Source: an uncultured Croceicoccus sp.
GTDB lineage: Bacteria; Pseudomonadota; Alphaproteobacteria; Sphingomonadales; Sphingomonadaceae
Length of the DNA stretch: 64,000 nt
NCBI RefSeq assembly: GCF_947496385.1
Contig: NZ_CANMCP010000002.1
Span: 165,035-229,034 of the forward strand
Direction of reading: 5' to 3'
In this document: positions 43,019-52,786 of the stretch, in pieces
How positions within the stretch are numbered: the stretch's first letter is position 1
Layout: each line of letters starts with the position of its first letter
The notes under the pieces: model-generated
What the model was told of the DNA's origin: nothing
Databases searched by the model: none
The model's input: the letters and a program-made list of their open reading frames with translations, nothing else
Program-made: the position numbers and the translations under genes

Positions 43019-43161
43019 TCCCGCGCCGCGCGTCGCATGATCGGGTGATCGATGGGTACGGGGCGGTTGCACTGACGGACACGCGGTCTATGATTGGCCG
43101 CAAACTGCCGGCCCGCCCTTCGTGCGGCGGTCCGGCGCGAAGAAAAAGGCGTTGATACCCC

Positions 43162-43581
43162 GTGCCCAATCCTATCGATCTCGAAGCAATCTGTGCTGAA
43201 CGCGGCCTGCGCATCACCGACCAGCGGCGCGTGATCGCGAAGGTATTGTCGGAAAGCGAAGACCATCCCGACGTGGAAAAGGTGCACGAACGCGCCAGCG
43301 CGGTCGATCCGCGCATCTCGATCGCGACGGTCTATCGTACCGTCCGCCTGTTCGAGGAGGCGGGCATCCTCGACCGCCACGATTTCGGCAATGGCCGCGC
43401 CCGTTACGAAGCCACGCCAGAGGCGCATCACGATCATCTGATCGACGTGGAAACCGGCAAGGTCGTCGAATTCGTGGATCCCGAACTCGAAGCGTTGCAG
43501 CGCCAGATTGCCGAGCGGCTGGGCTTTCGCCTGGTCGATCACCGCATGGAACTCTACGGCGTAAGGCTGGACCGGGACTAG
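43162..43581 (+). CDS. fur: Fur family metal-responsive repressor
   Basis: 139 residues from GTG 43162. Winged helix (GLRITDQRRVIAKVLSESED, RISIATVYRTVRLFEEAGIL) then the metal-binding dimer domain with EATPEAHHDHLIDVETGKVV and ending LVDHRMELYG. It lacks C-terminal CxxC zinc motifs, like alphaproteobacterial Fur/Mur. It may sense iron or manganese. Two bases separate it from plsC. Confidence 0.92.
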   Translation: MPNPIDLEAICAERGLRITDQRRVIAKVLSESEDHPDVEKVHERASAVDPRISIATVYRTVRLFEEAGILDRHDFGNGRARYEATPEAHHDHLIDVETGKVVEFVDPELEALQRQIAERLGFRLVDHRMELYGVRLDRD

Positions 43582-43583
43582 GC

Positions 43584-44357
43584 ATGGGCGCGCCGACCGT
43601 GGCGCACGGCAGCGGACTGTCGCTGTCCGACTGGCGCGTGGTGCCGCGCATTGCGGCGATGCTGGTATGGCTCGCGATGTGCGTGCCGGCCTATTACCTG
43701 ACCCGCCTGCTCCGCATGCCGAACCGGGTGCCGCCCGCGTTCCTGTCGGGCATTGCGCGCATTGCCGGCATTCGCGTCCGCACCGACGGGGTGCCGGCAT
43801 CGGGGCGGCGCATCCTTATTGCCAATCATGTCAGTTGGATGGATATTCTGGTGCTGGCCCGCGTGTCGGGGGCGGCCTTTGTCGCGCATGACGGGCTCGC
43901 CGGTGTCGGCCCGCTCAAATGGCTGTGCGACATGAACGACACGGTGTTCATCGCCCGGTCGCGGCGGCAGACCGTGGGCGAGCAGGCCGACAGCATCCGC
44001 GACGCGCTCGACGTGTCGCACACGCTCGTCCTTTTTCCCGAAGGCACGACCGCCAACGGGCACGAGATGCTCCCGCTTAAAAGTGCACTCCTGTCCGCGA
44101 TCGACCCGGTGCCGCCCGGCGTTTCGGTGCAGCCGGTTTTCATGGATTACGGCCCCGACGCGCCCGCCGTCTGCTGGGTCGGGGACGAGCCGGGCCTGCA
44201 CAATTTCCTGCGCATTGTCGCGGGCCGGACGCCTGTTGCCGTGACGGTGCGCTTTCTCACCCCGCTTTCGGGCGACGCGCTCGACGGGCGCAAGGCGATG
44301 ACCCGCGCGGCGCAAGGCGCATTGACCGAGGCGCTCGACCGCAGCCACGCGCGATAA
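43584..44357 (+). CDS. plsC: 1-acyl-sn-glycerol-3-phosphate acyltransferase
   Basis: 257 residues from ATG 43584. An N-terminal membrane segment (AAMLVWLAMCVPAYYLTRLL) is followed by acyltransferase block I NHVSWMD (HxxxxD) and block III LFPEGTTANG. It makes phosphatidic acid from lysophosphatidic acid at the inner membrane. Adjacent to fur and miaB on the same strand, probably cotranscribed with fur. Confidence 0.9.
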   Translation: MGAPTVAHGSGLSLSDWRVVPRIAAMLVWLAMCVPAYYLTRLLRMPNRVPPAFLSGIARIAGIRVRTDGVPASGRRILIANHVSWMDILVLARVSGAAFVAHDGLAGVGPLKWLCDMNDTVFIARSRRQTVGEQADSIRDALDVSHTLVLFPEGTTANGHEMLPLKSALLSAIDPVPPGVSVQPVFMDYGPDAPAVCWVGDEPGLHNFLRIVAGRTPVAVTVRFLTPLSGDALDGRKAMTRAAQGALTEALDRSHAR

Positions 44358-44414
44358 GGACGCGCTTTAGCCACTCCCTTTCGCGGGATGGCGATTGGGT
44401 GTAAGCGGCGGCGC

Positions 44415-45755
44415 ATGACCAAAGCCGCACCGAAAAATTTCCGAGTCAAAAGCTTCGGCTGCCAGATGAACGTCTATGACGGCGAGCGCATGGCCGAGAT
44501 GCTGAGCGAGCAGGGCATCGTTCCCGCCGCGGAGGGCGAGGAGGCCGATCTCGTCGTTCTCAACACCTGTCACATCCGCGAGAAGGCCGCCGAAAAGGTC
44601 TATTCCGACATTGGCCGCCTGCGCAAGGCGGGCGCGAAATCGGGCCGCGAACCGATGATCGCCGTCGCCGGATGCGTCGCCCAGGCTGAGGGCGAGGAGA
44701 TCATGGCGCGCAGCCCCGGCGTTTCCATGGTGGTCGGCCCGCAGGCCTATCACCGCCTGCCGCAGATGATCGACCGTGCGGTGAAGGGCGAGCGCGTGAC
44801 CGACACCGACATGCCGGCGATCGCGAAATTCGGTGCGCTGCCCGCCCGGCGCAAGCGTGCACCATCGGCGTTCCTCACCGTGCAGGAAGGCTGCGACAAA
44901 TTCTGCACCTATTGCGTGGTGCCCTATACCCGCGGCGCGGAAATCAGCCGCCCCTTCGCCGATCTGGTGGAGGAGGCGAAGCGGCTCGTCGATGGCGGCG
45001 CGCGCGAGATCACGCTGCTCGGTCAGAACGTGAATGCCTGGCGGGGCGAGGATGACAGGGGCCGTGCCGTCGGCCTCGAAGGGCTGGTCCGCGCGCTGGC
45101 TGCCCTGCCCGACCTTGCCCGCATCCGCTATACCACCAGCCATCCCAACGACATGACCCCCGGCCTGATCGCCGCGCATGGCGAGCTCGACAAGCTGATG
45201 CCCTATCTCCACTTGCCCGTGCAGTCGGGGAGCGACCGGGTGCTGGCCGCGATGAACCGCAGCCACACGGCGCAAAGCTATGTCCGCGTGATCGAACAAT
45301 TCCGCGAGGCCCGGCCCGACATCGCGATTTCGGGCGATTTCATCGTCGGCTTTCCCGGCGAAACCGATGCCGAGTTCGAGGAGACGCTGCGCATGGTGGA
45401 CGACATCCGCTATGCCGCGGCGTTCAGCTTTAAATACAGCCCGCGCCCCGGCACGCCCGCCGCCACCATGGACGCACAGGTGCCCGAGGCCGTCATGGAC
45501 GAACGGCTGCAACGGCTGCAATCCCTGCTCGCCGTGCATTCGCAAGCCTTCAACGAAAGCACGGTCGGCAAGCGCTGCGACATCCTGGTCGAGCGCAAGG
45601 GTCGCCGCGATGGCCAGTGGATCGGCAAGACGCCCTGGCTGCAATCCGCCTATTTCACAGGGGATGCCGAAATCGGTGACCTGGTGACGGTGGAGCTCGA
45701 ACAGGCCGGACCGAACAGCCTTGCCGCGCGCCGGTTGGGAACCGTGGACGCCTGA
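44415..45755 (+). CDS. miaB: tRNA-2-methylthio-N6-dimethylallyladenosine synthase
   Basis: 446 residues from ATG 44415. The N-terminal UPF0004 domain has cluster cysteines in [20 protein letters not shown] and [10 protein letters not shown]. The radical-SAM triad is [15 protein letters not shown], followed by [18 protein letters not shown] and [10 protein letters not shown], and a C-terminal TRAM domain. It adds the methylthio group to i6A37 of tRNAs. The stop overlaps the next ATG. Confidence 0.96.
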   Translation: MTKAAPKNFRVKSFGCQMNVYDGERMAEMLSEQGIVPAAEGEEADLVVLNTCHIREKAAEKVYSDIGRLRKAGAKSGREPMIAVAGCVAQAEGEEIMARSPGVSMVVGPQAYHRLPQMIDRAVKGERVTDTDMPAIAKFGALPARRKRAPSAFLTVQEGCDKFCTYCVVPYTRGAEISRPFADLVEEAKRLVDGGAREITLLGQNVNAWRGEDDRGRAVGLEGLVRALAALPDLARIRYTTSHPNDMTPGLIAAHGELDKLMPYLHLPVQSGSDRVLAAMNRSHTAQSYVRVIEQFREARPDIAISGDFIVGFPGETDAEFEETLRMVDDIRYAAAFSFKYSPRPGTPAATMDAQVPEAVMDERLQRLQSLLAVHSQAFNESTVGKRCDILVERKGRRDGQWIGKTPWLQSAYFTGDAEIGDLVTVELEQAGPNSLAARRLGTVDA

Positions 45756-46597
45756 TGCGCCGGGCCGCGGCATGGGCGGCGGGGTCGGTGATGCTGCCCC
45801 TCGCCGTGCTGCTGTCGGCATGCGGGGATCGGGCGGAGGATACGCCGCCGGCTGCGCCCGTGGCTGCGGCAACAACTGCGCCGACCGGGGATACGGCGGC
45901 GCCCGCCCTGCCGGCTGGTTTCGCGCGTGCAGACTTCGCCGGTGTCGAGGGGCGCTTCCGGCTCGTCTCGCTCGACGATGCGGCGCCCGTGGACGATTTT
46001 GGCGAAAGCTCCGTCCGCTTTACGCAAACGACCCTGTCATGGGATGGCTGCAACCATCACGAGGGGCTGTATATCGCGACCGGCGACAGCCTCGCCGTGC
46101 TGCGCGGGCCGTCCACGCTCGTCAATTGCCCGCCCGATGCACCGGACAACGCGCTGTCTGCGATACTGACCACGCGCCCCGCCATCGGCCGCGATGGCGA
46201 TGGCCGGATCGCGATTGCGGGCGGCGGGCACCGCGCCATTCTCGTTCCGGACGGACCGGCGCGCGACAGCTTTCCCGCCCCGGTGATCGAGGGGCGGCAA
46301 TTCGCGCTGATGCTGTCGTCGCCGGATGATTCGCCCGTGCTGCTGCGCGTGGCGGAGGGGCGGCTTTCGGTGGATATCGGGTGCGCGGATACGATTTCGG
46401 GCCGGGTCGATGTGCGAGCCGGGACGCTTGTTCTGAGCGATGTTGAAAGCCGCGCCTGTCCCGGTACCGCCGCGCTGTCGGAGGCGCAGCGTCGCCTCCT
46501 GCGCGTGCTCTCCGCCGATCCGGCCTATGTCGTTGGCCCCAATGGCGATTTGCTGCTCGCCGCGGGCGAAACGGCGGTCGCGGGCCGCGCGCGCTGA
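45755..46597 (+). CDS. META-domain-like lipoprotein
   Basis: 280 residues from ATG 45755. The signal sequence ends in lipobox VLLSAC (cysteine about 23), predicting a lipoprotein, and is followed by an Ala/Pro-rich linker. Residues 60-155 contain strands with SLDDAAPVDDFGESSVRFT and SWDGCNHHEGLYIA, resembling META domains, and a second weaker repeat follows. Envelope or stress roles are known for META proteins but none is proven here. Translationally coupled to miaB (TGATG). Confidence 0.7.
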   Translation: MRRAAAWAAGSVMLPLAVLLSACGDRAEDTPPAAPVAAATTAPTGDTAAPALPAGFARADFAGVEGRFRLVSLDDAAPVDDFGESSVRFTQTTLSWDGCNHHEGLYIATGDSLAVLRGPSTLVNCPPDAPDNALSAILTTRPAIGRDGDGRIAIAGGGHRAILVPDGPARDSFPAPVIEGRQFALMLSSPDDSPVLLRVAEGRLSVDIGCADTISGRVDVRAGTLVLSDVESRACPGTAALSEAQRRLLRVLSADPAYVVGPNGDLLLAAGETAVAGRAR

Positions 46598-46699
46598 GCA
46601 GAGGTGACACATGTCCTTGTCACCGCGCTTGCGGCGCCTACATTCACCTGATGACGATTCGCCCCGGATGATCGGCGCGGACACAGACAAGGAAACTCA

Positions 46700-47740
46700 G
46701 TGAGCCGCAAACAGGCGCGCATGTCCGGCACGGACGAAAACAGCCCCTACGACCCCATCGCCGCCGGCCCCGCGGGCCATCGTTCGCGCACGGAGATGGA
46801 GTTCGACAACCCCGGCGTGCTGGCCGCGCTTTTCGGGCAGTTCGATGCCAATCTGGTCCGCATCGAAAACAGGCTCGGCGTGTATATCGCGGCGCGCGGC
46901 AATCGCGTGCAGATCGAGGGCAGCGAGGATGCGGTCGAACGCGCCCGCGACGTCCTCCAAGCCATGCATCAACGGATTCAAAGCGGTTTCGAACTCGACG
47001 CCGGGGCGGTCGAATCGCTCATCGCGATGTCGGACGAACCCACGCTCGACGGGATCGTGCGCGGCGATGACAAGCGCCCGCCGGTGATGATCCGCACGCG
47101 CAAGAAGACCATCGCCCCGCGTTCGGCGGCGCAGATCGACTACATGCGCGCGCTCACCAGCAACGACATCATCTTTGCGCTCGGCCCGGCGGGCACGGGC
47201 AAGACCTATCTCGCCGTCGCGCAGGCCGTCGCGCAGCTCATCACCGGCAGCGTGCAGCGGCTCATCCTCTCGCGCCCCGCGGTCGAGGCGGGCGAGCGGC
47301 TCGGCTTCCTGCCCGGCGACATGAAGGAGAAGGTCGACCCCTATCTCCGCCCGCTTTACGACGCGCTTTACGACTGCATGCCGCCCGAACAGGTCGAACG
47401 CCGCCTCGCCAGTGGAGAGATCGAGATCGCGCCCATCGCCTTCATGCGCGGGCGCACGCTCGCCGATGCGTTCGTCATCCTCGACGAGGCGCAGAACACC
47501 ACCCCGGCGCAGATGAAGATGTTCCTCACCCGCTTTGGCCAGAACAGCCGCATGGTGGTGTGCGGCGATCCGCGGCAGGTCGACATTCCGGGCGGAGACA
47601 GCTTTTCGGGGCTCGCCGACGCGGTCAAACGGCTCGAAGGGGTGGAGGGCATCGGGATGGCGCGCTTCACCGCCGCCGACGTGGTGCGTCACCCGGTCGT
47701 GGGCCGCATCGTCGATGCCTATGAAGGGCAGCAGGGCTGA
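46700..47740 (+). CDS. phoH: PhoH family ATPase
   Basis: 346 residues from GTG 46700, which has AAGGAA 8 bases upstream. An N-terminal KH-like stretch (VYIAARGNRVQIEGSEDAVE) is followed by the ATPase: Walker A ALGPAGTGKTYLAV, RLILSRPAVEAGERLGFLPG, Walker B AFVILDEAQNTTPAQMKMFL, RMVVCGDPRQVDIP. PhoH-like proteins act in RNA metabolism. It begins the conserved phoH-ybeY-corC cluster. Confidence 0.95.
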   Translation: MSRKQARMSGTDENSPYDPIAAGPAGHRSRTEMEFDNPGVLAALFGQFDANLVRIENRLGVYIAARGNRVQIEGSEDAVERARDVLQAMHQRIQSGFELDAGAVESLIAMSDEPTLDGIVRGDDKRPPVMIRTRKKTIAPRSAAQIDYMRALTSNDIIFALGPAGTGKTYLAVAQAVAQLITGSVQRLILSRPAVEAGERLGFLPGDMKEKVDPYLRPLYDALYDCMPPEQVERRLASGEIEIAPIAFMRGRTLADAFVILDEAQNTTPAQMKMFLTRFGQNSRMVVCGDPRQVDIPGGDSFSGLADAVKRLEGVEGIGMARFTAADVVRHPVVGRIVDAYEGQQG

Positions 47741-47745
47741 CGCGC

Positions 47746-48252
47746 ATGTCCGCCGCCACGATCGAGCTCGACGTCGATCCTGTCTGGGGTCAGGACACCG
47801 ATTGGGAGGCGCGCTGTGCCGCGGCCGCGCGGGCCGTGGCGCATGTCCTGCCCGAACTGGCGCATTCCGAGATTCTGGTGAGCGTCGTCATGGGCGAGGA
47901 CGAGGAAGTCCACGCGCTCAACCAGGAATGGCGCGCGAAGGACAAGCCGACCAACGTGCTGAGCTTTCCGATGATCGCGCGCGAGGAGCTGCTGCGTGCC
48001 GCGGAACGGCCCGGCGCGCCCGTGATGCTGGGCGACATCATCATGGCGCATGGTGTATGCAGGCGCGAGGCCGAGGAAAAACAGGTTGCGCTTGCAGATC
48101 ATGCAACGCATCTGCTGATTCACGGCCTCCTCCACCTCGCCGGTTTCGATCACGAGGATGGGGACGAAGAGGCCGAGGCGATGGAAGCGCTCGAAATCAG
48201 GGCGCTGGCGGCATTGGGGATCGACGATCCCTATGCGGATCGCGATTTATGA
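47746..48252 (+). CDS. ybeY: Endoribonuclease YbeY
   Basis: 168 residues from ATG 47746. Zinc site HLLIHGLLHLAGFDHEDGDE (HxxxHxxxxxH), preceded by NQEWRAKDKPTNVLSFPM. It functions in 16S rRNA maturation and ribosome quality control. Five bases after phoH. Confidence 0.95.
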   Translation: MSAATIELDVDPVWGQDTDWEARCAAAARAVAHVLPELAHSEILVSVVMGEDEEVHALNQEWRAKDKPTNVLSFPMIAREELLRAAERPGAPVMLGDIIMAHGVCRREAEEKQVALADHATHLLIHGLLHLAGFDHEDGDEEAEAMEALEIRALAALGIDDPYADRDL

Positions 48253-48291
48253 GAGTGGCGCCCCCCACGACGGGCGGGCCGATGACCGAGG

Positions 48292-49239
48292 ATGAAAGAC
48301 ACGACGATGCCGGACGGCAGCCAATCTGGCGATACGCGCAACCCGGAGCCTGACCGAAGGGCGTTGTGGCATCGCATACGCGCCTTCTTCGACAATGAAG
48401 GCGAAAGATCGCTGCGCGAGCAGATCGAGGAAGCCATTGACGAGCATGAGGAGGATCGCGACACCGCGGCCGATCATGCCAATGGCGACCTGTCGCAGAC
48501 CGAACGGCAGATGCTCCGCAATCTCCTGCATTTCAGCGAGAACGACGCCGACGACGTCGCCATTCCGCGCAGCGAGATCATCGCCATCGAACGCAGCGCA
48601 AGCTGGGCCGAGCTGGTCGCGACCTTTGCCGAACACGGCCATTCGCGCATCCCGGTCTATGCCGAATCGCTCGATCACGTGATCGGCATGATGCTGATCA
48701 AGGACGTGTTCCCCTTCCTCGCCACCGGCGAAACCCCGCCCGATGACTGGACCGTGCTCATGCGGCAGCCGGTCTACGTGCCGCAGGCGCGCGGGGCGCT
48801 GGACGTGCTGGCCGACATGCGGTCGCATCGGGTCCATCTCGCGATCGTGGTCGACGAATATTCGGGCACCGACGGGGTCATCACGATCGAGGATCTGGTC
48901 GAGGAGATCATCGGCGATATCGAGGACGAGCATGACGATGCCCCGGTCGAGCAGCTCGTGCCGATCGACGGCGGCATGTGGGACGCCGACGCCCGAACCG
49001 AGCTGACCGAGGTGGCGCGCCGCGTCGATCCCGAGCTCGCCGTCATCGAAGGGTCGGTCGATACGCTGGGCGGGCTGGCCTTCGTGCTGGCGGAGGAAGT
49101 GCCCAAGGTCGGCAGCGTGCTCCACCATGACAGCGGCTGGCGGATCGAGATCATCGCCGGCGACGAACGCCATGTCGAACGGCTGCGGCTGCACCCGCCC
49201 GTGCCCGAAACCGACGCGGACGAAGAGGCCGAAGGCTGA
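48292..49239 (+). CDS. CorC/HlyC family CBS-domain protein
   Basis: 315 residues from ATG 48292. Two CBS domains (VAIPRSEIIAIERSASWAEL and SRIPVYAESLDHVIGMMLIK; VLADMRSHRVHLAIVVDEYS then GTDGVITIEDLVEEIIGDIE) and a C-terminal transporter-associated domain (GLAFVLAEEVPKVGSVLHHD) define the CorC family, linked to magnesium/cobalt homeostasis. No membrane segments. Acidic tail. Coupled to the LysR gene (TGATG). A separate magnesium transporter, mgtE, lies 1.6 kb downstream. Confidence 0.92.
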   Translation: MKDTTMPDGSQSGDTRNPEPDRRALWHRIRAFFDNEGERSLREQIEEAIDEHEEDRDTAADHANGDLSQTERQMLRNLLHFSENDADDVAIPRSEIIAIERSASWAELVATFAEHGHSRIPVYAESLDHVIGMMLIKDVFPFLATGETPPDDWTVLMRQPVYVPQARGALDVLADMRSHRVHLAIVVDEYSGTDGVITIEDLVEEIIGDIEDEHDDAPVEQLVPIDGGMWDADARTELTEVARRVDPELAVIEGSVDTLGGLAFVLAEEVPKVGSVLHHDSGWRIEIIAGDERHVERLRLHPPVPETDADEEAEG

Positions 49240-50123
49240 TGGCGACGCGCCGCCTTCCCCCGCTGCGCAGTCTCGAGGCGTTTGTCCGCATCGTCCGGCT
49301 CGGTTCGGCAAAAGCGGCGGCGAACGAGCTGGCGCTGTCCCCGTCCGCGCTGTCGCGCCGGGTCACCGCGCTGGAGGATTTCGTGGGCAAGAAGCTCTTC
49401 CTGCGGCAGCATCAGGCAATGAAGCTGACCGAGGACGGGCAAAGCCTGTTCGATGCGGTCGCCCCCGCGCTCGACGAGCTGGCCGAGAAGATCGGCACGC
49501 ACATGGGCGATTCGCGGCTCCTGCGCCTGCGCCTCGCGGTGATGCCGCTCTTCGCGGCGCAGCGGCTCGTGCCGCGGATGCGCGAATTGCGGCGGCTGTA
49601 TCCGGCGTTGCATATCGACATGGAAAGCTCCTCGCATCCGGTGCCGCGGCTCGGCGATACGCTCGATGCCGCGATCATCCTGTCCGACGGGCCGGATCCT
49701 TCGCTGCACATGGTGCAACTCGACCAGAACCGCGTCCATGCCATCGCCTCGACCGAGCTTGTGGCGATGCTCGGCGATACGCCTGACCCCGATCTCCTCG
49801 CGAAGCAGAACTTCCTCGTCCATTCGGATATGGAGCGCAGTTTCGAAGCGTGGCGCAAGGCCGCCGGGCTCCTGCCGCGCCACCGCCCCACCGTCGATCA
49901 TTACGACAGCGGCCCGCTCATCCTCGAAGCCGCCGCGCAGGGGCTGGGCGTGGCGATCATGCACGGGGACCATCTGTCCCGCTCCAACGATGCGCGGCTG
50001 GCCCCGCTCTACGATCTGGAGGTGGAAAGCCCGTATAGCTACTGGTTCGTGTGCCGTCCGCGCGCGCTCGAAAACCGGCCGGTGCGGATTTTCCACGACT
50101 GGTTGGTGAACGCGAAGCTGTGA
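49239..50123 (+). CDS. LysR-type transcriptional regulator
   Basis: 294 residues from ATG 49239. The N-terminal winged HTH (SLEAFVRIVRLGSAKAAANE, LALSPSALSRRVTALEDFVG, KKLFLRQHQAMKLTEDGQSL) is GcvA-like. A periplasmic-binding-type effector domain follows (RLAVMPLFAAQRLVPRMREL). LysR genes are usually divergent from their target. This one instead overlaps corC, so its regulon is not given by context. Confidence 0.88.
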   Translation: MATRRLPPLRSLEAFVRIVRLGSAKAAANELALSPSALSRRVTALEDFVGKKLFLRQHQAMKLTEDGQSLFDAVAPALDELAEKIGTHMGDSRLLRLRLAVMPLFAAQRLVPRMRELRRLYPALHIDMESSSHPVPRLGDTLDAAIILSDGPDPSLHMVQLDQNRVHAIASTELVAMLGDTPDPDLLAKQNFLVHSDMERSFEAWRKAAGLLPRHRPTVDHYDSGPLILEAAAQGLGVAIMHGDHLSRSNDARLAPLYDLEVESPYSYWFVCRPRALENRPVRIFHDWLVNAKL

Positions 50124-50128
50124 CGCCA

Positions 50129-50169
50129 GAAAAAAGGCCGCAGGGGTGATCGCCCCCGCGGCCTTTTTT
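50129..50169. terminator. Strong bidirectional terminator
   Basis: GGCCGCAGGGG (50136-50146) pairs with CCCCCGCGGCC (50153-50163), flanked by A6 on the left and T6 on the right, so it terminates both the LysR gene and the convergent cyclophilin gene. Confidence 0.9.
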
Positions 50170-50188
50170 CACATCGTGCGACGCAGGC

Positions 50189-50653
50189 TCAGCCCACCGT
50201 CGCCTTGACGATCGTGCCGGGTTCGCGCGGCGGCTCGCCCTTGGGCAATGCGTCGACATGGTCCATGCCGCTCTCAACCTGGCCCCAGACGGTATATTGC
50301 CGATCGAGGAAGCTCGCATCGTCGAAGCAGATGAAGAACTGGCTGTTCGCGCTGTTCGGATCCTGCGTGCGCGCCATCGAGCAGGTGCCGCGCACGTGCT
50401 TGTGATCGTTGAATTCCTGTTTCAGGTCCGGCTTCTTCGATCCGCCCATGCCGGTGCCGTTGGGGCAGCCGCCCTGCGCCATGAAACCGGGAATCACGCG
50501 GTGGAACTTCACCCCGTCATAGAACCCTTCGCTCGCCAGCTCCTTGATCCGGGCGACGTGGTTGGGTGCGATGTCGGGAAGCAGCTTGATGACGACATCG
50601 CCGCCCTCGCCATTGCCGGTGTCCAGCGTGAAGGTCAGTGTTTCGTCGGCCAT
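50189..50653 (-). CDS. Peptidyl-prolyl cis-trans isomerase (cyclophilin)
   Basis: 154 residues from ATG 50653. Cyclophilin motifs: GVKFHRVIPGFMAQGGCPNG, GTCSMARTQDPNSANSQFFI, SFLDRQYTVWGQVESGMDHV. No signal peptide, so a cytoplasmic PpiB-type foldase. Lacks the tryptophan-containing extension of eukaryotic forms. Complete. Confidence 0.93.
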   Translation of the reverse strand: MADETLTFTLDTGNGEGGDVVIKLLPDIAPNHVARIKELASEGFYDGVKFHRVIPGFMAQGGCPNGTGMGGSKKPDLKQEFNDHKHVRGTCSMARTQDPNSANSQFFICFDDASFLDRQYTVWGQVESGMDHVDALPKGEPPREPGTIVKATVG

Positions 50654-50844
50654 GCAATCTCCTGATACTAATCGGGCGGGAACGTCCCGCCATTGGCTGG
50701 CCCCGATATAGGAAGGGCGTCCGCAAAGTCATCCCCGCGTTTTACCGAGTTTTTCCCGGAACTTGTCGACAGGTTTTTCCACAATGCGCCCGAGGCGCGC
50801 TTCGCGGTTGATTTAATGGCGCCGCCGCCTATCCCTCGTCGCCG

Positions 50845-52284
50845 ATGGACCGCGACGAACACGCCATGATGGACGATTCCGCAGGGGAGTCCGCGCGCCT
50901 CGCCGCCGATCTCGACGCGCGTGAGGAACGGCTCGACGAGGATGACCGGCTGAGGCCCGAATTCGTCGAGGAAGTGCGCGAGGCGCTCGAGGAAGACGAG
51001 CGGCAGCGCGTCTACGATCTGGTCGAACCGCTCCACCCCGCCGACATCGCCGATCTATTCGAGATTTTCGCCCGCGAGGAACGCCCCGCACTGGGCGCCG
51101 CCATTGCCGAGCTGATGAACAGCGAGGTCATCGCCGAGCTGAACGAGCACGTGCGCGACGAGCTTATCGCCGCATTGTCGCCCGATGCCGTCGCGCAGAT
51201 CGCCGAACAGCTCGAAACCGACGACGCCGTCGCCCTGATCGAGGATCTGGACGAGAATGAGCGCGACGCCGTCCTTGCCGAGATGGACCCCGGCGACCGC
51301 GCCGCCATCGAAAGCGCGCTGTCCTTTCCCGAGGAATCGGCGGGCCGTTTGATGCAGCGCGACCTGGTCGCGGTGCCCGAGCATATCACCGTCGGCGACC
51401 TCATCGATTACCTGCGCGAAAACGCCGATCTTTCGACCGAATTCTGGGAAGTGTTCGTCGTCGATCCCGCGCACCGCCCGGTCGGCACGTGCCAGCTATC
51501 GTGGATCCTTCGCGTGCCGCGCAATATCGCGATTTCCGACGTGATGAAGCGGGACCAGACCTTGATCCCCGTGGAAATGGACCAGGAAGAGGTCGCGCTC
51601 CGCTTTCAGAAATACGCCCTGATTTCCGCCGCCGTGGTCGATGGTTCCGGCCGCCTGCTCGGCCAGATTACCGCCGACGACATCGTCCACATCATGTCGG
51701 AAGAGGCTGGCGAGGACGCATTGCTCATGTCCGGCGCGGGCGAAGGCGACATCAACGAGCCGATTCGCCAATCCTATACCGAGCGTGTGCGCTGGCTCAT
51801 CGCGAATCTGGGCACGGCGCTCATCGCCTCGCTCATCATCGCGAGCTTCGGCGCCGCGATCGAACGGCTCGTCGCGCTCGCCGTGCTCATGCCGATCGTG
51901 GCCAGCATCGGCGGCAATGCGGGGACGCAAACGATGGCGGTCGCGGTGCGCGCGCTCGCCACCAATCAGCTTACCCGGTCGAACACCCGGCGCGTGATAT
52001 GGCGCGAAATGCGGGTCGCCCTGCTCAACGGCGGGACGGTCGCGGTGCTCATCGGTGCGGCGACGGCGTTCATCTTTACCCCGATGCTGGGCGCGGTGAT
52101 CGGGGCGGCGGTCGTCATCAATATCGTCACCGCCGGTTTCGCGGGCGTCGCCGTGCCCGTATTGTTCGACCGGATGAATCAGGATCCGGCCGTGGCATCG
52201 TCCGTGTTCGTCACGATGATTACCGATTCCATGGGTTTCTTCGCGTTTCTCGGCCTCGCGGTGGCGAGCGGGCTGACGGGATGA
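50845..52284 (+). CDS. mgtE: Magnesium transporter MgtE
   Basis: 479 residues from ATG 50845. The N-terminal superhelical domain (LVEPLHPADIADLFEIFARE), two CBS domains (RLMQRDLVAVPEHITVGDLI; AISDVMKRDQTLIPVEMDQE) and five membrane helices from about residue 325 (LIASLIIASFGAAIERLVAL, MPIVASIGGNAGTQTMAVAV, ending DSMGFFAFLGLAVA) are all in place, including the pore-lining aspartate region. Mg2+ gates the channel through the cytosolic domains. Confidence 0.95.
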   Translation: MDRDEHAMMDDSAGESARLAADLDAREERLDEDDRLRPEFVEEVREALEEDERQRVYDLVEPLHPADIADLFEIFAREERPALGAAIAELMNSEVIAELNEHVRDELIAALSPDAVAQIAEQLETDDAVALIEDLDENERDAVLAEMDPGDRAAIESALSFPEESAGRLMQRDLVAVPEHITVGDLIDYLRENADLSTEFWEVFVVDPAHRPVGTCQLSWILRVPRNIAISDVMKRDQTLIPVEMDQEEVALRFQKYALISAAVVDGSGRLLGQITADDIVHIMSEEAGEDALLMSGAGEGDINEPIRQSYTERVRWLIANLGTALIASLIIASFGAAIERLVALAVLMPIVASIGGNAGTQTMAVAVRALATNQLTRSNTRRVIWREMRVALLNGGTVAVLIGAATAFIFTPMLGAVIGAAVVINIVTAGFAGVAVPVLFDRMNQDPAVASSVFVTMITDSMGFFAFLGLAVASGLTG

Positions 52285-52331
52285 AACGCGCGGCGCTGGC
52301 ACATGGCGCCGCTGCTCCCTAGATAGGCATC

Positions 52332-52727
52332 ATGCCGCTCAACATGACCAAGATCGCCTTTCGCGCCAATGGCGTCGACGGCCTGCGCCAGCGGATCGCC
52401 GCGCACGAGGCCGAGTTTCGTATCAACACCCGCTACATCCCGAAACGGCACGAGGAGATGATCGGCGGCTCGCTCTACTGGATCGTGGACCATGCCATCG
52501 TCGGGAGGAGCGAGATCCGCGCCTTCGAAAAGCGTGAGGATGGCCGGTATGACATCGTGCTCGCCCCCGAACTGATCGCGGTGGAAACCCGGCCCAAGCG
52601 TGCGCATCAAGGCTGGCGCTATCTGGAGGAGGCGGACGCGCCGCGCGACCTTCCCGAGGGCGCGGATCCGGGCGACGTGCTTCCGGGCCGTCTGCTCAAC
52701 CGTCTGACGAAGCTGGGCCTCGTCTGA
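52332..52727 (+). CDS. DUF1489 family protein
   Basis: 131 residues from ATG 52332: NMTKIAFRANGVDGLRQRIA, YIPKRHEEMIGGSLYWIVDH, LIAVETRPKRAHQGWRYLEE match DUF1489, a small cytoplasmic family nearly confined to Alphaproteobacteria, sometimes described as lysophospholipase-like without proof. Length is normal. Function unknown. Confidence 0.85.
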   Translation: MPLNMTKIAFRANGVDGLRQRIAAHEAEFRINTRYIPKRHEEMIGGSLYWIVDHAIVGRSEIRAFEKREDGRYDIVLAPELIAVETRPKRAHQGWRYLEEADAPRDLPEGADPGDVLPGRLLNRLTKLGLV

Positions 52728-52786
52728 GCGAGAACGACGGAACGTGTGCCCTCCCCGGCCCGTTGACCGGGTAAAGGAGAAAGCAC

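Noticed and set aside
50730..50800. Replication origin (TTTTCCACA DnaA-like box and T-rich stretches before mgtE)
   Set aside because: Only one near-match box, no cluster, and no dnaA, parAB or other origin-linked gene next to it.
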